9,476 bases of DNA from Planctomycetota bacterium (lineage in GTDB: Bacteria > Planctomycetota > SZUA-567 > JAFGNG01), in contig JAFGNG010000243.1 of assembly GCA_016927125.1 (NCBI GenBank), positions 1-9,476 on the forward strand. The letters are read 5' to 3'. The notes beneath the pieces are model-generated. The model had not been told where the DNA came from. It ran no database searches and worked only from the letters and a program-made list of their open reading frames with translations. A program made the translations under genes and the position numbers. Shown here one piece after another: positions 1 through 5,138 of the stretch (position 1 is the stretch's first letter; each line of letters begins with the position of its first letter).

Positions 1-68
1 GCCAGCATCTTGCCGGGAAAACGGGCCGAGCCCATTCTAGCTTGAATTCCGATTACTACCTTAGGCAT
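1..68 (-). CDS. SpsF-like cytidylyltransferase, N-terminal fragment (gene continues beyond position 1)
   Basis: The minus strand from the ATG at 66-68 reads MPKVVIGIQARMGSARFPGK followed by ML, and the frame is open to the edge of the window. This is the N-terminal nucleotide-binding signature (IQARMGSxRxPGK) of the SpsF/acylneuraminate cytidylyltransferase-like family. Relatives transfer CMP from CTP to an acidic or modified sugar, giving an activated donor for polysaccharide or spore-coat glycan synthesis. The Arg, Gly, Ser, Arg and Lys positions of the signature are all present, so this copy looks catalytically competent as far as it can be seen. The start overlaps the stop of the upstream PIG-L gene by 8 bases (ATGCCTAA shared), which suggests translational coupling. 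Only about 22 residues are visible, so the substrate and the rest of the protein are unknown. Confidence 0.82.
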   Translation of the reverse strand, partial: MPKVVIGIQARMGSARFPGKML

Positions 69-732
69 GCCAAATATCCCGCAATAACATGAATGCCTCG
101 GCCTGCTCCAAACCGCACTCCACCCCCCTGATTGCCGCGAGGTGGGCAATTGCTTCCGGGCTGCGGGGATGAGGGTATTTCCGCCCTTCGCGTTCATAAC
201 ACGCCAGGGCTTTTAATTTGTCCTCCAAAACCCCGCTGATATCGACATATACATTCGGGATGAATCTTTCCCCCGGCATGGGAGGTGACTGCTCGGTCGA
301 GGAAGGCGTCTCATACATTAAAATCCGCTGCGGCGCACTCGGGCCGCAAGCGCGCAGCACCACGCGAGCAGCCGCAAAGACCGCCCGATGATCCTGGTGA
401 TTGTCGCCGTAAAAATTAAGGTACACCTGGTCAGGTTTAAAATTTTCATAGCACTCTTCCAAGGGCTTCAAGACATCTTGGACACAGGCATCGAGCCTCT
501 CATCCGGTAAATTGAGGAAGGTAAGCTCTTGATACCCCAGGAGCTGCTGGGCTTGTATCGCCGCTTCCTGTTCAACTGCATTGGCAGCGGTATCAAAGGC
601 GCGGTCGTAAACCCGGTAGGCGACGATACAGACCGCCACCTGGTCACCCGCAAGGACATGCCGTCGAATAGTCCCTCCCACGCCCAACAATTCGTCATCC
701 ATGTGCGGTGCGATTACCAAGACTTTATTCAT
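61..732 (-). CDS. PIG-L/LmbE family deacetylase
   Basis: This is a 223-residue protein, a usual length for the PIG-L family of zinc-dependent de-N-acetylases, which remove acetyl groups from GlcNAc-type sugars or related small molecules in the cytoplasm. The family's first metal motif appears as PHMDDE at residues 9-14 (His10, Asp12 and Asp13 correspond to the AHPDDE motif). The second appears as HQDH at 112-115. The segment ETPSST near 141-146 is also typical. The start ATG follows GGTGG and GGAAG purine runs about 7-11 bases upstream. It begins 22 bases after the radical SAM gene, and its stop overlaps the start of the next cytidylyltransferase gene. In this operon it plausibly deacetylates an amino-sugar intermediate. 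The exact substrate cannot be read from the sequence. Confidence 0.9.
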   Translation of the reverse strand: MNKVLVIAPHMDDELLGVGGTIRRHVLAGDQVAVCIVAYRVYDRAFDTAANAVEQEAAIQAQQLLGYQELTFLNLPDERLDACVQDVLKPLEECYENFKPDQVYLNFYGDNHQDHRAVFAAARVVLRACGPSAPQRILMYETPSSTEQSPPMPGERFIPNVYVDISGVLEDKLKALACYEREGRKYPHPRSPEAIAHLAAIRGVECGLEQAEAFMLLRDIWHA

Positions 733-754
733 CGTCTTCCACCTTTATCTATGC

Positions 755-2470
755 TTAAATGAAATTAACCGTCTTCACCTTGCTCATATTTTCCAGCAAA
801 ATATTGTATTTCGTAATCCGGCATTCCGGGCAGATGCTTCGGCAAAACTCGCCATCCAACATCTGATCCGCTTGTTCGCGCCTCTCCTGCCCCAGCCAAA
901 TCTCATGGAATGAATTCTGATAGAGATTGCCGATAGGCTTCCAGTCGGGATGGATATTAAGCCGCCCGCAGAGATAGACATTGCCATCCGCGGTGATTAC
1001 CGTGCTCAGGCTGTGGGCGCGGCAAGGTTTGCCATCATTGCCACAGATGCGATTTTCTCGCATTGCGTCCACCAAGACATTGAACCTGTCAGTGGTGTAT
1101 TTCTGCAGATAAGTCAGATCCAGCGGTTCAAATAATTCTTCGTGATCAACCACCGGGCGGAAATGCACATAACTGGTATTCAGGCGGCGGAGAGTCAACA
1201 CCAGGTCTTCAAGGTTCTTGCTGTTGAGTTTATTGACCACATAGCCCACGCCGCAGACAATTCCCTCCTCGGCAATGGAATGGATGTTATTCAGGACCTG
1301 GTCAAAAAGGTCCTTGCCCTTGCATTCCCGGTAATTTTCCTTTGAAGAGGCGTCGAGACTGATTCGGATCCAGGAAAAATGCTTGACCAGATCACGATAG
1401 GGGAAGAGCACGCCATTAGTTATCAGTCCTATTGACAACCCCTGCGCGGCAATGAATTCCACCAACTCGTTAAAATGTTTATAGAGGGTAGGCTCGCCAC
1501 CCCCTTCGATAACTATGCCCTTGGTGCCATGAGCCTTAAGATCACGGACAAGCTCCTGGAGGGTCTCATAAGAGAGATCCACCATCGCCTGCTGACGGAG
1601 GTTGGAATCCGAGCACCAGGGACAACTCAGGTTGCAACGGTTGGTGAGGGAGAGCTCCACGCTGATCGGGTATTCCGGATCGGGGTGGCCCGGAGTAATG
1701 CCGCCCAGGCTCTTCAGTTTTTCAGGGAAGAGCATAATCTTCTCCAATCCCACCTCCTTCACTTGGGCCAAAGAGCGTTGAGAAAATTGTGCCAGGGAGG
1801 GATGATGGTCGAGGAAGCTAACGAGATTTTCGTAACAGTCATTATCCGGAACATCCAGGAGCTGTTCGAGCAAGACCAGATCATTTTCCACCGCCATATT
1901 CACCCGGTAATGCGGGCGTGAAAGCGGGTGGGCAAGACGGAGGATTTTTTCGGGAGGCAAAATATCCCGCAGGGCAAAGAGGCCGGTTTTGCGGAGATAT
2001 CCGGAACTCTCTACCTGCAGCTTCTCCAACGCTTCCATATTTGCAACCTCGCAGCCAGCGCCAAGCATGACTCCGTCATAATGTTGATTGGTGCTGTAAA
2101 CAACCCCCTGCTCAAGGTGCGCGTTGATGAGATTGTCCATTTCATGCGGCATAATCAAGGGATAATTGCCTTCCACATTGACTACGATGGCGGCTTCTCC
2201 TAAGAGGGCTGCCGCGTACATCCTGCCAACCACATCACCATAGGCGGCGCGACTGGTTTTCAGGCCATTCTCATCTGCCCATTTGGTGAGCTTGTCATCT
2301 TCGTTCTGATCGGAGGTGGAGAAGAGGATTTCATCAAGTTTTTGAACTTTCCGCAGGCGCTCAAGCAGGATATCGAGAATCGATTTATCCTGCACTCGGG
2401 CGTCATACCGGTTGGGAAAATGTTGGGACAGGGTGCTGGCCTTGATTATTGCAATTATCCGCTTCATCAT
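755..2470 (-). CDS. Fusion: degenerate cytidylyltransferase-like domain + radical SAM/SPASM enzyme
   Basis: This is a 571-residue two-part protein. Residues 1 to about 230 follow the SpsF-type cytidylyltransferase fold from start (RIIAIIKAS) to end (RVNMAVENDLVLLEQL). Residues 268-571 form a radical SAM enzyme. Its 4Fe-4S cluster motif is CNLSCPWC (Cys279, Cys283, Cys286), followed by the SAM-binding GGGEPT at 323-328. A C-terminal SPASM-like segment has Cys476, Cys483, Cys501, Cys543, Cys547 and Cys550, which suggests at least one auxiliary cluster. The N-terminal domain has lost the family's key residues: the IQARMGSTRLPGK-type signature reads IKASTLSQHFPNR, the metal Asp of the GDxPL motif is Asn102, and the late Asp is Ala193. 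It is therefore probably a non-catalytic binding or docking domain. Translation is coupled to the aminotransferase gene (TAATG overlap). Radical SAM relatives do epimerisation, dehydrogenation or C-C chemistry; the reaction here is unknown. Confidence 0.9.
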   Translation of the reverse strand: MMKRIIAIIKASTLSQHFPNRYDARVQDKSILDILLERLRKVQKLDEILFSTSDQNEDDKLTKWADENGLKTSRAAYGDVVGRMYAAALLGEAAIVVNVEGNYPLIMPHEMDNLINAHLEQGVVYSTNQHYDGVMLGAGCEVANMEALEKLQVESSGYLRKTGLFALRDILPPEKILRLAHPLSRPHYRVNMAVENDLVLLEQLLDVPDNDCYENLVSFLDHHPSLAQFSQRSLAQVKEVGLEKIMLFPEKLKSLGGITPGHPDPEYPISVELSLTNRCNLSCPWCSDSNLRQQAMVDLSYETLQELVRDLKAHGTKGIVIEGGGEPTLYKHFNELVEFIAAQGLSIGLITNGVLFPYRDLVKHFSWIRISLDASSKENYRECKGKDLFDQVLNNIHSIAEEGIVCGVGYVVNKLNSKNLEDLVLTLRRLNTSYVHFRPVVDHEELFEPLDLTYLQKYTTDRFNVLVDAMRENRICGNDGKPCRAHSLSTVITADGNVYLCGRLNIHPDWKPIGNLYQNSFHEIWLGQERREQADQMLDGEFCRSICPECRITKYNILLENMSKVKTVNFI

Positions 2471-3525
2471 TACTGCCTTTCTTTGGGATCTTGCAGAAGG
2501 ATCTGCGCCAGTTCATCTACGGATTTCTCCGCGTGCTCCCAGCCGTACCAGATTGGTGCGCAGGCATGATGGGCCACCAGCCATTCGGTATTCGGCAGCA
2601 TCTTGACCGCGGGATTACGTTCGATATTGTACCCCAGGTCACGCTTCCCAAAGACCTGACCGGTCTGTTCATTTAAAGCGAGATCAAAGACAATATATTT
2701 GTAATATCCAGATTCCATGCCTTCGGGAACACATACCCGGTGGGTAAAGAGCTGGTCGAATTTTTTAGCTAGGGCACGCTTCCACGAGAGGATCGCATCC
2801 ATCCGCTCCATCTGCACATTGCCAAGCGCGGCCGTTACTTCTCCCATGCGGAAATTGAATCCCGTGTCCATGGCATATGATACCTGCCCGTCCTGCACCA
2901 CCTTGCCATAGTTCCGGAAGAGCTTAACCCAGTCAATAACTTCCGGGGAGGAGCTCACCACCATGCCGCCTTCTCCCAGGGGCATGGTTTTAGTGGCATA
3001 AAATGAATATACCCCGCCCAAACCCCAACTCCCCGCGGCCTTGCCGTGATAAGTTGCGCCGTGGGCGTGGCAGCAATCTTCAATCAACGCAATCCCGCGC
3101 TCCTGGCAAAGCTTGGCAATCGCCTCGATGTCAAAGGCAATATGCCCCCCGATATGAACCACGCAGACGGCGGCCGTTTGCTCAGTGATTCGATTCTTCA
3201 CATCCTCAAAGGACAGGCAAAGATCCTCGCGGTTACAATCGGCATAAATAATCCGCGCGCCTGCTTTCTTGGCGGCTACGGTCGTGGCCCAAAAGGTGTT
3301 TGCCGGGACAATTACTTCTTTGCCAGCAACCCCGGCGTATTCATAAAGGGCAGTCAGTCCCGCACCGCCATTGCAGAGTGCGGCGGTTTCCAAGCCGGTA
3401 TACCGGGCAAAACTCTGCTCAAATTCCTTAACCTGGGTACCCTCGGACAAAAAGCCTGAAGCAAAAACAGCTTCCAGGCGCTGGTAATAGCGTTGGCGGT
3501 ATTCGGGTTCAAAAGGGATAAACAT
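2470..3525 (-). CDS. DegT/DnrJ/EryC1/StrS family PLP-dependent sugar aminotransferase
   Basis: This 351-residue protein is slightly short for the family, which is usually about 360-400. The family transfers an amino group, usually from glutamate, to a keto-sugar nucleotide using pyridoxal phosphate. Visible landmarks are the N-terminal FASGFLSEGTQVKEFE segment at 22-37, and NGGAGLTAL at 52-60, a phosphate-binding region. IEDCCHAHGA at 148-157 contains Asp150, expected to contact the PLP ring nitrogen. SFYATKTMPLGEGG at 174-187 contains Lys179, the expected Schiff-base lysine, and NFRMGE lies at 224-229. An AAAGGA-type ribosome site precedes the ATG by about 10 bases. The gene starts 5 bases after the methyltransferase stop, and its TAA shares a base with the next ATG. 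The role is probably to make an amino-sugar for a surface glycan; the sugar is not determinable from sequence alone. Confidence 0.93.
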   Translation of the reverse strand: MFIPFEPEYRQRYYQRLEAVFASGFLSEGTQVKEFEQSFARYTGLETAALCNGGAGLTALYEYAGVAGKEVIVPANTFWATTVAAKKAGARIIYADCNREDLCLSFEDVKNRITEQTAAVCVVHIGGHIAFDIEAIAKLCQERGIALIEDCCHAHGATYHGKAAGSWGLGGVYSFYATKTMPLGEGGMVVSSSPEVIDWVKLFRNYGKVVQDGQVSYAMDTGFNFRMGEVTAALGNVQMERMDAILSWKRALAKKFDQLFTHRVCVPEGMESGYYKYIVFDLALNEQTGQVFGKRDLGYNIERNPAVKMLPNTEWLVAHHACAPIWYGWEHAEKSVDELAQILLQDPKERQ

Positions 3526-3530
3526 GAAAT

Positions 3531-4160
3531 TTATATCCTTTCCTGCTCTTCCTTATAGAGATAGATGGTAAAATCGTGCGGCAGGTAATCGTGGCGCAGG
3601 ATAGCTCCTGCCCCCAAATCAAGACAGAAGTCGAGAAAAGCCCCGGGATCGCCGTGATATTCCTTTTTATCCTGCTTCTGGGTCCGGGTGCTCATCATGT
3701 TAAAGGCGACAGCTTTTCTGCAGGTAGCATACATCGCTTTGATCGATTCTTGAACGAAGTGCTCGTGTTCAGGAACCCGCCGGTTAAAGATCCCGGAGGC
3801 AAGAACATAATCATGACTCTCGGGGGGCAAGCTGCCATCCATAATATTCCCAACCTGGAAATCCACGCTGGGAAATCTTGCGCGGGCAGCTTCTACCATC
3901 GCCGGCACCAGATCCATGCCGGAATATGTCAACTCTTTAAACCGCGTAAGCAGATATTCATAAAGGTCGCCCAAACCGCAGCCGACATCCAAGACGGAAG
4001 CCTTCGCCAAGGGGGCGACCTGCGACAGAACTTCGAAACGAACCTCCTGCGTGGCGCGGCTGCCCCACCCTAAGGATTTGAAATCATTACCGTGGCGCCT
4101 GATATTGTCTTCATAATAATTTATTAACTTATCAAGATTCATAACTTTTGCGCTTTCCAT
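3531..4160 (-). CDS. Class I SAM-dependent methyltransferase
   Basis: This protein of 209 residues has the Rossmann-type methyltransferase glycine-rich motif I, VLDVGCGLGD, at 56-65, and an acidic end of strand 2 in GMDLVP at 81-86, where Asp83 is expected to bind the SAM ribose. Family members methylate small molecules; in this setting a sugar or sugar-linked intermediate is a reasonable guess, but nothing in the sequence fixes the acceptor. A second in-frame ATG at 4142 is a credible alternative start. It gives MNLDKLINYYE and has GGAAAG about 10 bases upstream, whereas the outer ATG at 4160 has no clear ribosome site, so the true protein may be 203 residues. The gene lies 27 bases after the regulator and 5 bases before the aminotransferase, clearly within the operon. 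Confidence 0.88.
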   Translation of the reverse strand: MESAKVMNLDKLINYYEDNIRRHGNDFKSLGWGSRATQEVRFEVLSQVAPLAKASVLDVGCGLGDLYEYLLTRFKELTYSGMDLVPAMVEAARARFPSVDFQVGNIMDGSLPPESHDYVLASGIFNRRVPEHEHFVQESIKAMYATCRKAVAFNMMSTRTQKQDKKEYHGDPGAFLDFCLDLGAGAILRHDYLPHDFTIYLYKEEQERI

Positions 4161-4187
4161 GCGTTTGATTGAAGGTTTACCGGATTC

Positions 4188-4823
4188 TTATTCCATAGTC
4201 TTTGCGAAAGCCCGGAGATCTGCCGCCAGGAGATCGCCGATCCGCACTACAATTGTAGCGCTGTCAGTCTTGTCTTCAAGCCCCTCGAGTTCCGCATCAT
4301 CCTGTGCTACTAGCAGAACATCGGCGTCTACCGCTTCGGGGGCAAACTGGCGAATCTCGGTGTTAAGCCATTTCTCACCCGCTTTTTTGCCATCATAAAC
4401 CGCGTTCAAGGTTAAGCCCTGCTCAGACACGGAGAGATAAACCGCTTCCGCAAGTTCGCCCACACCGTAGATAGCCACACTTTCAATATCGTTTTCAGTC
4501 TTAAGGCGTGCTAATTCGGTGTTGATTAGCAACCTGACCTTGCAGAAAAACGAGGTGGTTAGCTTGACATAATCCAGCACCAGCTTGGTCTTCTCTTTGA
4601 AGCCTTTCCGGGTGAGGTAATAGGCAAAACGATTTGCCGGTAGGCTCTTGCTCTTGACCAGCCCCTTGCGGATCAAGCGACGCAAAATGTTATTGGTTAA
4701 GCCCAAGGCTATCCCGACCCGTTGGGCAATCCCTCGCTGCGAGGTTTCCGGATTCTGCTCTATTTCCTCAAGAATCTGCAGATCCCGCCAGGCTTGCTCT
4801 GCACCATTATTATTACTATTCAT
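4188..4823 (-). CDS. Winged-helix regulator with C-terminal Rossmann-like domain, probable operon regulator
   Basis: This is a 211-residue protein. Residues about 12-75 form a MarR-like winged helix: helix-turn-helix ETSQRGIAQRVGIALGLTNN at 26-45, recognition-helix region NILRRLIRKGL at 45-55, and a wing ending in FAYYLTRKG at 66-74. This half resembles the EPS-associated MarR-type regulators at the head of polysaccharide operons. Residues about 114-200 look like a small Rossmann-like domain: SVAIYGVGELAEAVYLS at 115-131, then AVYDGKKAG, then DVLLVAQ. It could sense a nucleotide, dinucleotide or sugar nucleotide, but this is inferred from the glycine-rich strand-turn-helix alone. The start is supported by GGAG five bases upstream of the ATG. 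As first gene after a region with two GTTCA-N5-TGAAC palindromes, it is the natural candidate to bind them and control its own operon. Confidence 0.85.
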   Translation of the reverse strand: MNSNNNGAEQAWRDLQILEEIEQNPETSQRGIAQRVGIALGLTNNILRRLIRKGLVKSKSLPANRFAYYLTRKGFKEKTKLVLDYVKLTTSFFCKVRLLINTELARLKTENDIESVAIYGVGELAEAVYLSVSEQGLTLNAVYDGKKAGEKWLNTEIRQFAPEAVDADVLLVAQDDAELEGLEDKTDSATIVVRIGDLLAADLRAFAKTME

Positions 4824-4840
4824 AATTGCTCCATAAGTTA

Positions 4841-4869
4841 TATATATCGTCTGACGTTCATTCAGTGAA
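4841..4869 (-). promoter_or_regulatory. Possible sigma-70-type promoter for the glycan operon
   Basis: On the minus strand TTCACT (4864-4869) and TATATA (4841-4846) are separated by 17 bases, just upstream of the regulator's ribosome site and ATG. The -35 element lies inside the right arm of palindrome 1, so a protein bound there would block RNA polymerase. The match is partial (4 of 6 bases at -35) and the region is AT-rich, so this is a prediction from pattern only. Confidence 0.45.
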
Positions 4870-4878
4870 CACTATAAT
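4851..4878 (+). promoter_or_regulatory. Possible plus-strand promoter overlapping operator 1
   Basis: On the plus strand CTGACG (4851-4856) and a perfect TATAAT (4873-4878) are 16 bases apart and straddle operator 1. No plus-strand gene follows. A transcript from here would run through the intergenic region and antisense into the end of the large hydrolase gene. The TATAAT may be a chance match in AT-rich DNA. Confidence 0.25.
4856..4870. promoter_or_regulatory. Inverted repeat operator candidate 1 (GTTCA-N5-TGAAC)
   Basis: GTTCA at 4856-4860 and TGAAC at 4866-4870 form a perfect 5-base dyad with a 5-base spacer, 33 bases upstream of the regulator's start codon. The same dyad recurs at 5033-5047 with extended arms. 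The spacing of half-sites, about one helical turn centre to centre, fits a homodimeric winged-helix protein. The dyad overlaps the predicted -35 box on the minus strand. Confidence 0.65.
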
Positions 4879-5018
4879 TATGGTTTACGATCTACCCAAA
4901 GTCAAATCATATTTTAAGGTTTGAATGATTGCGGTTCTCATGCAAGTGCTTAAAATAATGGCGTTTTGGTAAATTTTTATTCTGATTTGCTAGTTGCCAG
5001 TAGCAGAAAAAATGTAGT

Positions 5019-5046
5019 AAGATAAGTATATCGTTCATTTTGTGAA
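5019..5046 (-). promoter_or_regulatory. Possible second upstream promoter for the glycan operon
   Basis: On the minus strand TTCACA (5041-5046, 5 of 6 to consensus) and TATCTT (5019-5024, 4 of 6) are 16 bases apart. As in the proximal promoter, the -35 box sits in the right arm of a GTTCA-N5-TGAAC dyad. If used, it would give a leader of about 190 bases before the regulator gene. Prediction from pattern only. Confidence 0.35.
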
Positions 5047-5050
5047 CGAT
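5030..5050. promoter_or_regulatory. Inverted repeat operator candidate 2 (extended GTTCA-N5-TGAAC)
   Basis: Arms ATCGTTCA (5030-5037) and TGAACGAT (5043-5050) are perfectly complementary over 8 bases with a 5-base spacer. The core is identical to operator candidate 1, and this is the stronger of the two copies. The centres of the two sites are 177 bases apart, near a whole number of helical turns, which would allow DNA looping between bound dimers; that last point is inference. Confidence 0.7.
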
Positions 5051-5078
5051 TATAACTGGAAATTAATATAGATACATA

Positions 5079-5114
5079 AAATATCCCAACACGGATGATC
5101 GAGCCGGGATATTT
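5079..5114 (-). terminator. Hairpin terminator after the hydrolase operon
   Basis: Arms AAATATCCC (5079-5087) and GGGATATTT (5106-5114) are perfectly complementary over 9 bases around an 18-base loop, with GG and CC near the loop edges that may extend the stem. On the minus strand the stem is followed by TTTTAT-like sequence, partly contributed by the arm itself. It lies 25 bases beyond the stop codon of the 1160-residue gene. The large loop and short T-run make it weaker than a textbook intrinsic terminator. Confidence 0.6.
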
Positions 5115-5138
5115 GAAGCTTAAAATATAAAAATTTGT

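Larger units (their letters stand above)
4824..5138. other. Intergenic control region between the two operons
   Basis: This 315-base AT-rich stretch has no credible gene on either strand. From high to low coordinates it holds the terminator-like hairpin of the hydrolase operon, operator candidate 2 with a possible distal promoter, about 150 bases (4880-5018) in which I see no clear element, operator candidate 1 with the proximal promoter, and the regulator's ribosome site GGAG at 4829-4832. Confidence 0.8.

Noticed and set aside
1475..1921. 148-codon open frame on the plus strand
   Set aside because: Opposite the radical SAM fusion; no recognisable features.
3576..4073. 165-codon open frame on the plus strand
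   Set aside because: Opposite the methyltransferase gene, whose SAM motif is clear; the plus frame shows no domain.
4914..4937. Weak inverted repeat AATCAT ... ATGATT in the intergenic region
   Set aside because: Six-base AT-rich arms around a long loop are expected by chance in this composition, and no other copy is seen.
5030..5050. Extended palindrome considered as a transcription terminator
   Set aside because: No GC-rich stem and no T-run at the correct place. It shares its dyad with operator 1, and a better terminator hairpin lies closer to the stop codon at 5079-5114.
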